Source: Centrapalus pauciflorus | Taxonomy: Eukaryota > Streptophyta > Magnoliopsida > Asterales > Asteraceae | Assembly (NCBI GenBank): GCA_020465985.1 | Contig: JAANYP010005979.1 | Location: forward strand, 1 to 64,000 | DNA: 64,000 bases | Direction of reading: 5' to 3' | Shown: in pieces, positions 1 to 10,970 of the stretch | Layout of the letters: the number at the start of each line of letters is the position of its first letter | Position numbering within the stretch: the first letter of the stretch is position 1 | The notes under the pieces: model-generated | What the model saw: the letters and a program-made list of their open reading frames with translations, nothing else | The model's database searches: none | Told to the model about the DNA's origin: nothing | Translations under genes and position numbers: made by a program

Positions 1-632
1 GAAGAATAACCGCATAATCGCGAAAACTCGTGCTCGTATTCGTCGACTGTCTTTGTTCCCTGAGTCAGCTGCATCAGTTGTACTTCCATTTTATCTCGCT
101 GGTCGACCGGGCAGTATTTCGCATTGAACATATCAAGAAACTGCTCCCATTCTAACGTCTGAATGACTTCCTCCCCGTATATGCTTCGCTGTGTCTTCCA
201 CCATGCACGAGCAGCTCCAACAAACAACGCAGATGCGTAGCTCACTTTCTTAGAATCTAAACAGTCAGAGATTCTAAATATTTCTTCCGTATGACTGATC
301 CAATCCATTGCCTGAATCGGATCAACTGTACCCTCGAAGTTCAGGGCACCGCTGGCTTTGAAATCCTTAAACTTACAGCCTTTAGGCTGCTCGATTTGGG
401 TTTCAGGGGTAGAGTTATCAGAATCAGATTCTTCATTCTGAACTTGTTTATCTTTTCGCTTATTTTTCTTATCATTACGTCTTTTAGTTTCGGCCTCATC
501 TCTGGCCTGAAATTGTTCTTGCATGATCTTATTCTGTTGTTCTGAGTGTTGTGCTAGTAATTGTTGCATCATCTCAAACATTTGTTGTGGGGTCATGTTG
601 TTTGGTATGTCACCTGATCCTGATCCTGACAT
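1..632 (-). CDS. gag: Gag polyprotein, N-terminal 210 codons, runs off window
   Basis: The capsid precursor of element A. The frame begins at an ATG at 632-630 (protein starts MSGSGSGD) and stays open to base 1, so it is partial only because of the window edge. After a Met/Gln-rich start and a charged Lys/Glu linker comes the retrotransposon gag domain, recognisable by FKASGALNFEGT, then DWISHTEEIF, then ARAWWKTQ, then EWEQFLDMFNAKYCP, then VDEYEHEFSRL. The same order is found in the damaged gag of E at 31968. No stop or frameshift is seen, unlike most gag genes here. The start is chosen because E has its initiator ATG at the same place relative to the PBS. Confidence 0.88.
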   Translation of the reverse strand, partial: MSGSGSGDIPNNMTPQQMFEMMQQLLAQHSEQQNKIMQEQFQARDEAETKRRNDKKNKRKDKQVQNEESDSDNSTPETQIEQPKGCKFKDFKASGALNFEGTVDPIQAMDWISHTEEIFRISDCLDSKKVSYASALFVGAARAWWKTQRSIYGEEVIQTLEWEQFLDMFNAKYCPVDQRDKMEVQLMQLTQGTKTVDEYEHEFSRLCGYS

Positions 633-819
633 CTTCTACTGAAAAATTAAAATTAATTAACTATCAGTTTATAGACTTAGATCTATGTACCCTTTTTTCC
701 CATCCTAATAGTCTGTACATCCTATCTCAGTTCAAACCACCTAAATGATTGATACATATGTATTGCTTCAGTTTGAGATCAAGTATACTCACGTAATACT
801 TGATTCACTCAAACTATGG

Positions 820-831
820 GCTCTGATACCA
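820..831 (-). promoter_or_regulatory. Primer-binding site of element A (initiator tRNA-Met type)
   Basis: On the minus strand this reads TGGTATCAGAGC, the usual plant PBS complementary to the 3' end of initiator tRNA-Met. It lies three bases inside the LTR edge, the standard spacing. Confidence 0.9.
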
Positions 832-1187
832 TCCTGTGAAGACCACCCCTTACGGGGCGGTGCTCACCAGTCTAGGTCCCAATTCATGCAATACGATATC
901 AACCATACTAAGATAGAGTAATTATAATGCGGAAAATTAAATTACAGTACAAATTATTAGGGTTTAAGTTTAATACAGATTACCAATTTTAAATTAAACT
1001 TATAAAGGGCACAAGTCTAATCTAATTCATGTCATCATATTATCAAAAAGATCTACCCAGATCACCACAATATCATCATCCAATTAGTACCAAAATGAGA
1101 TCGTTGAGTAGAGGTCTATGATACTTCTGTCTTGATCGTGTAAGACCTAAGAACTAGGTCCGGCAGGTGACTTTCCTTTGCTTTTTC

Positions 1188-2604
1188 CTGTAAAATATTA
1201 AAGCAACATCTGTAAGCAAAGCTTAGTGAGTTTATAGATTTTCAATATTAACATGCGTGTCAAGCGGAGTCATAATTCTAAGCGTGATAAGTCTTGGCTG
1301 CCGCTACAGCCCTCATCATGATTGAGATATAGTATCTTAAGATCGGATGATGTTCAAACCACACTCACGCTTATATCGTGGGGATCAGCCACATACTGGG
1401 CTAGCTACCAGTAGGTCAACATGGCCGAACATCGGAGGTCATTACCAAGTTCGTGAGAACTGGTGGAATAGCCGGGTCTAGAACAATAGACCATAAGGGC
1501 TAGTCAAGCTGAATAAATCTTATCAAGTCTGATCAATGAAATAAGCATAAGTCTTAAGAGTCATGATAGCAACAAATCATAAAGCAAAGTCTGAAGTGCT
1601 AATAAATGCAATATGAAATGAAAAGCAAATAGCTATCATGATTCACTGGGCAACACCTATCCATGGTGTGCACAGGTCTCAATCCAGCTGATAAATGATT
1701 ATCAAATAATGTAACAGCATCAATATATCTCAATCGGATCTTTGCATGTTCAATTTGAATATCTATAACTCACAGTGTTGGGTCTTGGTCAAACAGATAT
1801 ATGAATCTGCCACCTGAGTTATCTCAGGATTTTATCAATCTGTTCTCTGTCAAATCAAGTCTCTGACCCGCTTTAAATCTTTTAAAATCTTTGTCTAAAT
1901 GTTCAGAATTTCACTGAACCTGTCCAGAATTATCATAATATACCATATCAATTAATATATTTATCATTTCTTTAGTCGTTAAAATCTTTTATTTTATCTG
2001 ATTCTGATAACTTTGTTTGTTCATATTTCATCTTAGGCTTGGAACAAAAATCAGATTTTGAATTAAAAGGAATAGATTCGAATTCCAATTAAGCAAATTC
2101 GAATACCCATTCGAATCTATTGTTCTTAGACTCGAACCACACCATTCGAATCTATTAGATTCGAAATATGTACCCCATTCAAATCTATTGGCTTACACCA
2201 TTCGAATCTAATCATCTAAACTTGATTTGTGTGGGTGTGTGTGTCTCGAATCTAATCACCTAGACTCGAAAATGAATGAGTTCGAATCTATGCATGGCCT
2301 TCGAATCTAGGCATTCTCGAATCTAATGGTTAGATTCGAGTACATTTCAAATCTAATTCCATTTTCGAATCTGTTCTATGAATTTTCGAATCTGTTCTAT
2401 GTATTCTCGAATCTGATCATATTTGCAACTCTAAAACATGAATTTCTAAGGCATAATTCACAAATATGATCAATATTAAGCCTATATATTCGATTATATT
2501 ATATTTATTCTAGTTAAACTTCATAAAAATAGCTTTAGATTTCATAAAATTAATAGATTCGAAAATACCAAATATATATAAAACGTAAAACTATAAAATC
2601 TTAC
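1188..2604 (-). other. Predicted leader intron inside the LTR of element A
   Basis: In element sense a donor ATTGAG|GTAAGA at 2605/2604 and an acceptor ATATTTTACAG ending at 1188 flank 1417 bases. The exon after the acceptor (GAAAAAGCAAAGG) matches the one after the acceptor in E (GTAAAGGCAAAGG), and the donor matches E as well. Splicing is inferred from sequence only. Confidence 0.5.
2075..2420. repeat. TTCGAA-dense tract in the LTR of element A
   Basis: The self-complementary hexamer TTCGAA, or one-base variants, recurs every 15-30 bases, usually as TTCGAATCTA. Unit spacing is irregular, so this is not a simple tandem array. Comparable tracts occur in the E LTRs and in leader and spacer regions of the copia elements. 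Confidence 0.75.
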
Positions 2605-2711
2605 CTCAATTCGTATGAACTCAAGCAGAAATTGGTATATTCGTGTAGTATTCGCCGAGATCTTCCTAACGGTATATTTATCTTGATGATCGGACAGTCG
2701 GTTTAGGAGAA

Positions 2712-2819
2712 TTTCTAGAGAGAAGTTAGAGAGAGAAAGCTAGAGAGAGAGTTTTAGAGAGAGAGAGTTTAGAGAGAGAGAGCAAATCTGAGTTTTTGAA
2801 TCAAATTTTCGTTTATATA
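2712..2819 (-). promoter_or_regulatory. Core promoter of LTR A: TATA box plus CT tract
   Basis: In element sense TATATAAA (2819-2812) is followed about 30 bases later by a long CT-repeat stretch (2784-2712), where transcription would start. E has the same arrangement at 35065-35165. The CT tract is an imperfect microsatellite. Confidence 0.6.
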
Positions 2820-3043
2820 CGTCGTCTAGTTATATTTGCTAGCTAACTCACTTTTATTTTTGTATATTATATCTCTTTTATTTAATTTTCTTTAATAATT
2901 AATTAATTCATAAATTAAATATTTATATAATTTAATTAATATTTCATTATTAATTAAATTATAATTCAAATAATTCAACATTATTACATTATCAGTTCAA
3001 AATATTACTGAATTATGACTAGATCAGAATTTTGGTTGTTACA

Positions 3044-3283
3044 AAAACAACCGCCGCATCGCGGCCTGCGCTCAGGCAATGCGGTCGCGCCGCTGCCGTT
3101 GCGGTCGCGCTCACGCTGTTGCAGGCGTCCTCTGCTCTACGAACATGGCGGAACCAGAGGGTTTTACTCCCCAAAACTCATTTCCAGCTCTAGAAACGTA
3201 TTCTAACTCATACATAACTACTTCTAGATGCCTTAAACCAATTCTCATATCCAGCAACACAAACATACGAGTTTTATTCAATT
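3044..3283 (-). mobile_element. Left part of an old chromovirus LTR (element B)
   Basis: This 240-base stretch lies between the outer end of A and the 5' LTR of copia element C. If C is removed it reads straight into 42959-43412, which ends in a chromovirus LTR edge, so I take it as the interrupted remainder of that LTR. It has a GC-rich patch (3050-3130, rich in GCGGCC and TGCGCT) unlike the AT-rich surroundings. No credible gene is seen. Confidence 0.55.
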
Positions 3284-3875
3284 TGTTAGTGCATCCTGTG
3301 TGATGATAGCGGTCTAAGTGTAGATAGTCTTTTGTAATAATTCTGGCCTTGTAATTACAAGTTAATAAATATGTTTGATATTGGTTATATATGTGTGATC
3401 TTGTTTGTGATTGATGTTTACTTAAGTTCAAAGATAAGTTCAAAGATTAGTTCAAACATAAGTTCAATGGTAAATTCAAACATAAGTTCAAGAACAAGTT
3501 CTGGAACAAGTTCAAGAATAAGTTCAAAGGCTAGGTTCAAGCTTGTAGTGGAGAAGTTCTTGGGTTTGGGCCTTCACGAACTATTCTGAGCTAAGTTCGC
3601 ACTTAAGCTCTATAATTAAGGTTTAATCAGGTTTGATTAAGGACTTTTGCAGAGATCAACGCCCAGAGCTCGTATTGTGCACCTACGAACTTGTGAGCGT
3701 TGCAGAGAGTCATTTAGAGAGATTCACGTGTCGGGATGTTCGTCGTTGACGTCTATCATTGTGTTAGTCTCCGTTTTTCCGTGTGTGTTATCGTTCCGTT
3801 TAACCCTTAACGAGGATTCCACACTCGTTGGAAGGTGTCGCGCCGAGATCGGATCCGTAGGTAGGTGACCTTACA
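3284..3875 (+). repeat. 5' LTR of element C (592 bp)
   Basis: Starts TGTTAGTGCATCC and ends GGTGACCTTACA. It matches the 3' LTR at 42366-42958 end to end and is related to the D LTRs (opposite strand) and the partial LTR F at 43484. It contains a 12-bp tandem array at 3424-3543. Confidence 0.93.
3424..3543 (+). repeat. 12-bp tandem array in the C LTR, 10 units
   Basis: Ten consecutive 12-base units of the type AAGTTCAAAGAT. The 3' LTR has ten units at 42506-42625 and LTR F eight at 43635-43730. The Ser-rich reading frame across it is only the translation of the repeat. Confidence 0.85.
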
Positions 3876-3877
3876 AG

Positions 3878-3888
3878 TGGTATCAGAG
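3878..3888 (+). promoter_or_regulatory. Primer-binding site of element C
   Basis: TGGTATCAGAG, initiator tRNA-Met type, two bases after the LTR end. D has the same site on the other strand. Confidence 0.9.
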
Positions 3889-4539
3889 ACATAAAGAGTG
3901 TTTATCGTGTTCTTCGCGTTCATCTAAACATTCTTGGTTTCTTGACGTTATTAACCGGAAAAGCACGTTTTTCATAGTTTCTCGACTTTTACAAGCTAAG
4001 TAACGGAGAAATATTCATATTAGTTCACTTTCTCAGTCGAAATCATTCTTTTTAATCTTAAAAACATTGGTTATTCTGAAAACTTGAAAAAATCAAATTT
4101 TTGGCCTTTTCTCGAACTTGCGGCGCTCGAACTTAAGGGGGTATTAGGGTTCATTCGAACTTGTCAGAATACACTCCTCACGAACTTAAATTAGGGCTTC
4201 ATTCGAATTTAGCTGAGGTTCGAACTCGTCAGAATCAAGTTTGTCAGAATCAAATTTGTCAGATTCGAAGTTGTCACAGTCGAAATTGCCAGATTCGAAC
4301 TTGTCAGAAATTAGGGTTTCCTCGAACTTGTCAGAAGTTCGAATTTGTCAGAAATTTCTAGGGTTTCATGAACTTGCAGTCATTCGAACTTGTTGAGTTC
4401 GAACTTAACCAAATTCGAATTTAATTTTCAAAGGAATTTAAAATTAAATTAATTCAAACTTACCTAAGTTCGAAGGGGTTTATTTTAAATTATATTTAAA
4501 TTAAATTATTTAATTTCGAAAACAAAAAGTTTACAAAGG
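3889..4539 (+). other. Untranslated leader of element C
   Basis: About 650 bases between PBS and gag with no coding potential. From 4130 to 4460 it is packed with TTCGAA-type motifs, many as TTCGAACTTGTCAGA, the same motif class seen in the chromovirus LTRs. Confidence 0.7.
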
Positions 4540-5289
4540 ATGTCAAGTTTGCAAAAATTCATAGAAATTGACCACGAGGTCGGCAAAGCAAATTCTCAGC
4601 CAAAGCTGATGAAATTGGAATACTACTATTGGTGGAAGGATAGGTTTCCTGATTTTTCTCCTTTTAACGACATGCGCATGTGGATTTGCATCGATGAGGG
4701 TTATATTCCACCTACGCAAGAGTTAGAGGGCTGTCAAAGAGTCTTAACATATCAAAATATGAAGGATGATGAGAAGAAACTTTATGAGGCCGACAACCGA
4801 GCTTTCTCAATTATTCGAATAGCGTTACCTCAAGAAATTCTACACACCTTAAAGGAATCATCGAACTTCTAAAGAGCTATGGGATGCTCTAAAGAAGAGG
4901 TGTGAGGAAAATCCACGGGTTCGCAAGGGCAGGACTGAGATGCTGAAACAACAGTTTGCAATTTTTAAGGCTTTGAAGAATGAGACGCTAGATGAGACAA
5001 TCACTAGATTTTATCATCTGTTAACTGAGCTTGACAATCACACTGTTGGCTATCAAGAGACTGAGAAGATCGAAAAGCTTCTAGATGCTTTACCAGCACA
5101 ATGGGAGATGTACACATCTTTAATAAAGCATGATGAAGAGAAGTTCGAGACTCTCACTCTTGAAGCTGTAATTGGAACGCTAAGGGCTTATTACTTCAAA
5201 TTACAGAAGAAAGAACGGGAGTTTGAACAGGTTCAATATCCAGAAATGTATTTTGGAAAGTCAAAACTGTCAATTACGGGTGAACTGAA
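4540..5289 (+). pseudogene. gag: Copia gag, N-terminal part, frameshifted and cut by D
   Basis: Begins MSSLQKFIEIDHEVGK and shows the copia gag (UBN2-type) pattern: YYWWKDRF, MRMWICIDEGY, ALPQEIL, a KELWDAL-like step, then LDETITRFYHLLTEL and DALPAQWEMYTSLIK. A frameshift near 4862 separates the first 108 residues from the rest. The second part is open until element D interrupts it after MYFGKSKLSITGELN; the same protein resumes at 24073. D carries a related gag on the minus strand (22900 to 20045), which confirms the frame. Both lesions make this non-functional. Confidence 0.88.
5285..5289. repeat. Target-site duplication of complex D, left copy (CTGAA)
   Basis: CTGAA directly before the D LTR at 5290; the second copy is 24073-24077 directly after the outer D LTR. 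The gag frame of C is cut exactly here. Confidence 0.9.
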
Positions 5290-5848
5290 TGTAAGGTCTG
5301 CTGACTACGGATCTATCTTGACGTGACACCTTCCAACGAGTGCGTAATCCTTGTTAGCTGCTTGACGGAAAGACCACGCACACCGAAATACGGAGACTAC
5401 CACGGTGATAGACGAACAGCTAGAACGCCCCAACACGATGATTCTCTCCAAATGAAACTCACTGATTGCAATCGAGTTTGAGATCGCCTCTTGCTAATCC
5501 TCTGACAAATTCAGCAAAAGTCTAATAATTAATCGAATTAACCCTTAATTATACTGACAGGTTCGACTTTGTCTAGGACAAATTCGAACTTAGCCTAAAC
5601 TCGAACCTTATCTTTCAAACTTATGTTTGAATTTATGTTTTATCTTATGTTTGAATTTATCTTTGAATTTTATGTTTGAACTTATTGTAATACGTTACCC
5701 TAAGTTCACTCACACAGTCAATCAATATCAAACATACATAATCAAACATATGTATCAAACACTTGTTAATATCCAATATCAAGTAAAATGACTTACACAA
5801 AATGCTATCTAAACTTAGACTGCTATCGTCACACAGGATGTACTAACA
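5290..5848 (-). repeat. LTR a of complex D (3' LTR of the outer element)
   Basis: 559 bases, TGTAAGGTC at its left edge and ACTAACA at its right edge. Compared with LTR c it lacks about 43 bases between two similar TTCGAAC-containing segments near 5600, a likely slippage deletion. Confidence 0.92.
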
Positions 5849-5862
5849 AACTCCCCCTTGAG
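5849..5862 (-). promoter_or_regulatory. Polypurine tract before LTR a
   Basis: In element sense CAAGGGGGAGTT directly precedes the LTR start TGTTAG, as expected for the plus-strand priming site. The same tract occurs beside LTR b at 12216. Confidence 0.85.
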
Positions 5863-5891
5863 GATAGATTCTTATTTTTTTTACATTTTGT

Positions 5892-8855
5892 CTAACTACT
5901 TGAACCATATAAACTACTACCTGCATATAAGCCTATATCGATACATACTCTAACTATCTTTTGGAATTTCCTAGCTTCAGATCTCCATCCTTCGGGAAAG
6001 AAGATAGGCTGATCGTGTAGCTTCTTTAGCTCATCCTTGGATAGGTTTATTAGATTTAACGGCGCATACATTCGCAAAATAACTTTGTCTTCTGTGTCTT
6101 CCATCACCGCTTCAGCAGTATTATTATCTACATACCACCACTTCATGTTACTAAGAACATCTTGTGGCATCGACTTCATAGCACCTTCTTCAAACTCTTG
6201 ACGTGTTTGTAAACCATTTTAGCCCATGGTCTCCCTGTAATTGGATCTATTGTTGCCTCATCTTCTACCCTCTATCCTAATCTTGGCTTTCTTCTTTCAA
6301 ACTTTCCAGACCGACCCTCCTTTCTGATTATCCTCGTGATCACTTCAGTGTACGGGTCGTCACCGATGTTGATCAGCTCTCTCCACGCTAACTCCTTCAC
6401 TTCTACCTTCGGCAATGTGTTAAATACTTTAAGTGTTCGCCTCAGGTATTGGAGTCCATCTTTTCTTTTTAGGATAAAAATATGCAGTTCTCTATCGAAG
6501 AACCAGCTAATAATTCCACCAGAAAGATTCTCGGAGCCTGGTACTCTCATTCTCCTTTTCATCTTAGGCTCTGCCCTCTTCTCTTCCTTTCGGAACCATA
6601 GATTTAACAGTTCAGCTCTAGATGGTTCTCTCTCAGCTTCCTCCAACTCTGAATCTTCTACAGATAACAGCTTAATTTCATCAATATCGATCACATTTTG
6701 ATTGTTTTGCACATATAGCTTAGTGATAGGCTGTGAATGAATGATCACTTCATCTACAACATCATCTTCATCTTCCAGAGTCTCTTCATCGGATTTTCAA
6801 TCAACTATGTCTTGAGGAACAAACTCTCCTTCTTCCAAATCTTCAATATCATCTTCAAACTCAAATTCTATATCTTCCTCTTCAATATCAATTAGAGCAT
6901 CAATCATCTCGCTCTCTACCGCCTTTGAAGTCTCACCTTCAGCTCCTTCGACTCCAGACTGACTAGGCTCCCCCTGAACTGATGAATGTTGAGCAGTTGC
7001 AAACTTTTCTGGCTCACTTTCTTTTCGTGCATCGGGATCATTGCCATCGTCATCTTCTCTCTTTATCTCTTGAGCTTCTCTGCAGCTGGTCTCCCCCTGA
7101 GCCTGAAGAATTTTCATTAGCTGCTCGAGGAGGGACTTCATGGTTCTGATCTCAGCAGCTTGCTCAGCGACAAATGTCTTCAATTCAATATTTTCTTGAT
7201 CAATTTTTGCATTATGTGCTTGTAGCTCATTAACGGCTTTCGTCAGTTGGAAGATTTGGACTGTCTGGAAATCTACCTTGCTTCTTAGCTCTGAGAAATG
7301 CTGGTTGTCTGTGAATGTGGATGATGTGGATCGAACGGATGTTATTGGACATGGTGTGATTGATGGTTGAACGGATGGTTGAACAGTAGGAATCTCAGGC
7401 TCTGAAGCAGAAGCCGATGAAGCTCCCTGCATGAACCTGTGCCTCTTTGCCCTTTGTCTTGGCACTAGAGGGGTTGGATCTTCTGCTTCAAAATTGGAAT
7501 CGTCGTCATCTGACTCTCTAGCTGCTCTTTTTCCTTCCTCTGCTCTGAGACTGACCACTATTCTTGAACCATATTACCCAATACGTACAGATGGGTCAAC
7601 AGATTCAGCGGCTAATTCTTCAACCTCTATATCTTCAGCTTCTTCAGACTCCGATTCTGAGGTGGTCATGGCTTGACCTTCTTCCTCAGGCTGATATTCA
7701 TCAATATCTCTCATAAGATCCTCATCATCAGCTGGAGGATCCAGGATAGAACCAATAAGCTCAGCAGTAATATCTTCTTGAGCATGAGAACCCTGTGCCC
7801 AAATTTCCTCCAGCGTCTCTACTCGTGGATCTATTTCTGGGGCAACGGTTGAGGGGCCTGCAGCATCCACTGATGGACCTACTGCCGATGGTTTTTGGGC
7901 ACTGCTTGTTGAAGGCCTGGATGCCTTAATCGGTCTTTGTTGAGCTCTTTGCCTCCTGCGAGGTTGTCGTGGAGGTCTTTGCTCTTGCTGAGGCTGCTGC
8001 TGTGGCTGTACTTGTTGCGGCTGAGGCAGAGGCCCTTCTCCAGCCCAGTTCTCCCCCTCTAGGGCTACGAACTCCGGATCTACCACTGCAACGAAGAGAG
8101 GTGCATCTAGTGGTCTAATCTGATCTGCCATACGAGCATTATGAGATTGGCAATCAGCAAAAATGCGCTTATCTATCACAGCCACACTCTGAATATCCGG
8201 CAACTGCGGCAGATTCGGCAAACAATGGCGGGTTAACATCATAACAAAGCGCGGATACATCAGGAATCTCTCGCGCGCTAGAGCAGTAATTTGATGAACA
8301 AACTCCGCAAAAAACATTTCAGAGTAGCTGAAATTCTTATTATACACCAATGCAATCATCGCCGACTGCATCTTAGAGACTATATAATCAAGACCGACCT
8401 TTTTAGGTGTAAAGCACACCATAATGACGTGCGCTAGGTACCTTCATTGGCCTATCAGACCGCTCTTCATGTACGCAACTTTAGCTATATCCAGTCCATA
8501 ACCCATTCGTAAAAAGGTTGCTTGCCTTATGTCCAATTGGAAATCGATCGTCCTAGCTTCTTGTTCTACTGTCCCGAGCTGCAAGACTCTACGCAGCATA
8601 TCCGCTAGAAAACACAAGGGGCTGCCCGACAATTCTTGTCCTTAACACCGTTGGCGTCACGGTACAGTCGACTTGCAAGTGATCCCAGAATTGCCTAACA
8701 TAGGGCAATATGATCTGTACATTATGTGAAAGAGCATGTGACACCCTGGAATGTGCCAAGAAATCCACCATTTGTCTAAATGCCTGAGCTTCAGGAAGCT
8801 CCCGATCTGGCGATATGACCATCTTATGCTTCTGAAAGAAGGCTCTTTCACCCAT
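5892..8855 (-). pseudogene. Post-RNase H ORF, copy 1 (full span, broken)
   Basis: The extra gene that SIRE-like copia elements carry after RNase H; often called envelope-like only from its position. It starts MGERAFFQKHKMV at 8855. The N-terminal region (about 250 residues) includes VRQFWDHLQVDCTVTPTVL, KSGLIGQ and ALVYNKNFSYSEMFF. Then follow a Gln/Pro-rich linker, an acidic Ser/Glu stretch, a coiled coil (SKVDFQTVQIFQLTKAV), a second acidic block (IEEEDIEFEFEDDIEDLEEG) and a C-terminal domain (ISWFFDRELHIFILKR, then VLSNMKWWYVDN). At least five frameshifts or stops split it (near 8630, 8430, 7566, 6790 and 6230). I see no signal peptide or membrane segment, so a viral-type envelope is unlikely; function unknown. 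Copies 2 and 3 lie at 12238 and 39402. Confidence 0.8.
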
Positions 8856-10970
8856 ATCTGCACATTAAAAAGTATCATATATTAGAAGTGAAAAACAAAA
8901 ATGAAACTTGATTAAATCCAAATTCGTTTTATTTTGAACCTATGTAAGTTCAAAATCCAAGACATATAAATTTCTACAAGTTTGAATTTAAAATTATGCA
9001 AACATATCGATTTTAGTAATAAACTCGAATGACATGTTCGAATTTGACTGCATTCGAGTTTGTTCACACATTCGACTTTCCTGACAACTTCGAAGATGAT
9101 GAACAAATTCGAATTCGGTCACTTTCGAACACAAATCCATGATTTAAACCCTATTAGACTTATAAAATAGTATTCACTAGTCCTGTTAGGTTCTAATCGA
9201 AGATATATGTAACTTATTTGAAGTTTTACCGGTTAAAACTTGTGATTTTGAATCACAAAGTTTAAAACCCTTAAAACTTCAAAATGATTCGATTTTTGCT
9301 AAATTTGAGTCCTAAACTACCTAAATCTTGTATAATACTAATGGTTATACCCATATTTGGTGGTAGAATCGAACACACGTGAACAAAACTTCGAGGAATA
9401 GTGAAAGATTCGAAACGGTAAAGTCGAAGAGAAAGTCGAAATCGCACAGAGCAAGTTCGAAGATGCAAATTCGAAGGTAGGTGACATTAATGAGTCACTG
9501 TTGACCTTTATATACTAACCATGTTCAAACTTGTCTTTAAATTCGACTTTACTGTAGTTTCAAATATTAATTTGAATTAGTCTTAAATTCGAATTTAAAT
9601 GAAAATTTTGAAAATCTTTTAATAAAATTCAACTTATTCAACTTTTCCAACTTTTTCATATTTTTCAACCTTTTCGTGTAACGGAACAAACTATGCAAAA
9701 TTTTTTACACTAAGCACAAGATTTTCACGCAATGTTTGTTTATTCAACTAAAAAGGCATCCTTAGTAACTTTGACCTTTTTCCTAAATAAATAAAAAAAA
9801 TAAAATGAAATAAAATGAAACGAAATAAAATAAAATAAAATAAAGTAAAATAAAGTAAAATTTTGAACAAAGTTAAACTTAAACTACTCTACAGTACTTT
9901 CAAATTTACACCCTATACTAACAGAATATTTTTGGCGAGAAAGTCAAAGAAAGGTTCAATCAGATAGCGGTGTCAAATACGCATTTTCAGTATCTTACTT
10001 TCACACTTAGGAATTTTTGATTCCTTTGATTGTTTGTCGTGACACACGATTCTAGGAGATTGTTGGTATTATTTTCCCTTTAAACATTTTACACTTTGGA
10101 ATATCCCTTGGCCTTTTTATTTATCAAGAATTTACCTTACGTGACTAATACTTAGACATACTTTTATGACCAAGGCATACACACAATGATTATAACTTTT
10201 CGGTATTACAAATTTTCTTTAAAAGGCAAGCATCGGACACAGTTCTGTATTTACATACAACAGAGTGTCTTAGTTTGTCTTAAAGTTTATTTTAAAGCTA
10301 GCAAGACAGCGGTGACATGTCTGTACCGACGTACAACAAAGCGACTTATCTTGCTAACTCGAGTCAAACCAGAGGCAACAGGTCTGTACTTACATACAAC
10401 AGAGTTACTTGTTTTGACTCTCAATTCACTATCATTATTTTTCTATTCTTTTATTTTCTTTAAGATGTATTTGATGTTGCTATACATCCCCCAAAAAAAT
10501 TGCATACCTCATTTAGAATCAATGTCTGTATGTCTCTAACATAAAAATTAAGACCATTTGGTCATACATCTAAGTTAGTGCAAGTCTGACTTTTTCTTGA
10601 ATATTTTATTAGCCTTGAGACTCCCTTTGTGTATTATGCCTACCAACACATCAAACTAAATAATGTATCTCACTTAGAGTTTTAGGTGCACTATGTGTGA
10701 AAGCTTAACACTTAGAGATTGTATCAACTGTGCTAATTTTGTCCCCTTTGAACCTATGTAACTAAGACTTAACTCATTATTTAATATTCTCTTTTTTTGA
10801 TCTTTTTATGATTTTCTCTCTTTTTTCTTTTGTTTTTCGTAGAATAAGAAAATAAACTAACAAACTAACTTACTATAAACAGAAAGAAGTTCTACTAAGC
10901 TATTAAACTTACTAATAAGAGAAAGGAAAAACTTACTGCTATAAAAGAAGTAAATTATATGAAGGTCAAG
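8856..10970 (-). other. Noncoding spacer between RNase H and the post-pol ORF, copy 1
   Basis: About 2.1 kb without a supported gene. It contains TTCGAA-type motifs (8920-9130 and 9360-9480), an A-rich stretch of AAAATA-like units (about 9780-9860) and the three-hairpin cassette (10236-10420). It aligns well with 15031-16755 and, reverse-complemented, with 37399-39400, so it is a standing part of the element. Confidence 0.75.
10236..10420 (-). other. Three-hairpin cassette, copy 1
   Basis: Three consecutive inverted repeats: GACAC/GTGTC (10236-10240 with 10265-10269), AGCTAGCAAGA/TCTTGCTAACT (10296-10306 with 10349-10359) and GAGTCAAAC/GTTTTGACTC (10361-10369 with 10411-10420). Each encloses a core of the form CTGTAY-NNAC-RTACAACA. 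Outer stems differ in sequence but keep pairing. Repeated at 16017-16201 and 37921-38103. Confidence 0.7.

Larger units (their letters stand above)
1..3043 (-). mobile_element. Element A: 5' part of a Tekay-like Ty3/gypsy retrotransposon
   Basis: Reading on the minus strand, an LTR (3043 to 835) is followed by a tRNA-Met-type primer-binding site, a leader of about 190 bases and a gag frame that is still open at base 1. The LTR opens TGTAACAACC and closes in CA, and is related over long stretches to the LTRs of element E at 29393 and 34843. The rest of the element, including any pol and the 3' LTR, lies left of the window, so it cannot be said whether A is autonomous or gag-only like E. The bases after its outer end (3044-3048, AAAAC) are the candidate target duplication; the partner is not visible. 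Confidence 0.85.
835..3043 (-). repeat. 5' LTR of element A, about 2.2 kb
   Basis: In element sense the LTR starts TGTAACAACC at 3043 and ends in CA at 836-835, just before the PBS. Its first 200 bases align with the E LTRs (AT-rich runs with TAATTAAAT). It holds a TATA box and CT-rich tract, a predicted leader intron (2604 to 1188) and a dense TTCGAA tract (about 2075-2420). No coding ORF is supported in it. Confidence 0.88.

Noticed and set aside
2075..2420. TTCGAA tract as heat-shock elements
   Set aside because: Heat-shock elements need TTC and GAA separated by two bases in alternating units; here they are directly adjacent and irregularly spaced.
3424..3543. CRISPR-like short repeats
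   Set aside because: Direct 12-base units without spacers, inside an LTR of a plant retrotransposon.
3371..3589. Ser-rich open frame with repeated SSKISS units
   Set aside because: It is the translation of the 12-bp array in the copia LTR; no initiation context and not conserved in LTR F.
6336..6701. Plus-strand open frame over post-pol ORF copy 1, and similar ones at 12838-13326 and 13834-14073
   Set aside because: They mirror the acidic and Ser-rich coding sequence on the minus strand; antisense shadows.
10186..10539. 117-codon open frame across the hairpin cassette
   Set aside because: Antisense to the element, not preserved in length in copies 2 and 3; the conserved feature is the stem pairing.
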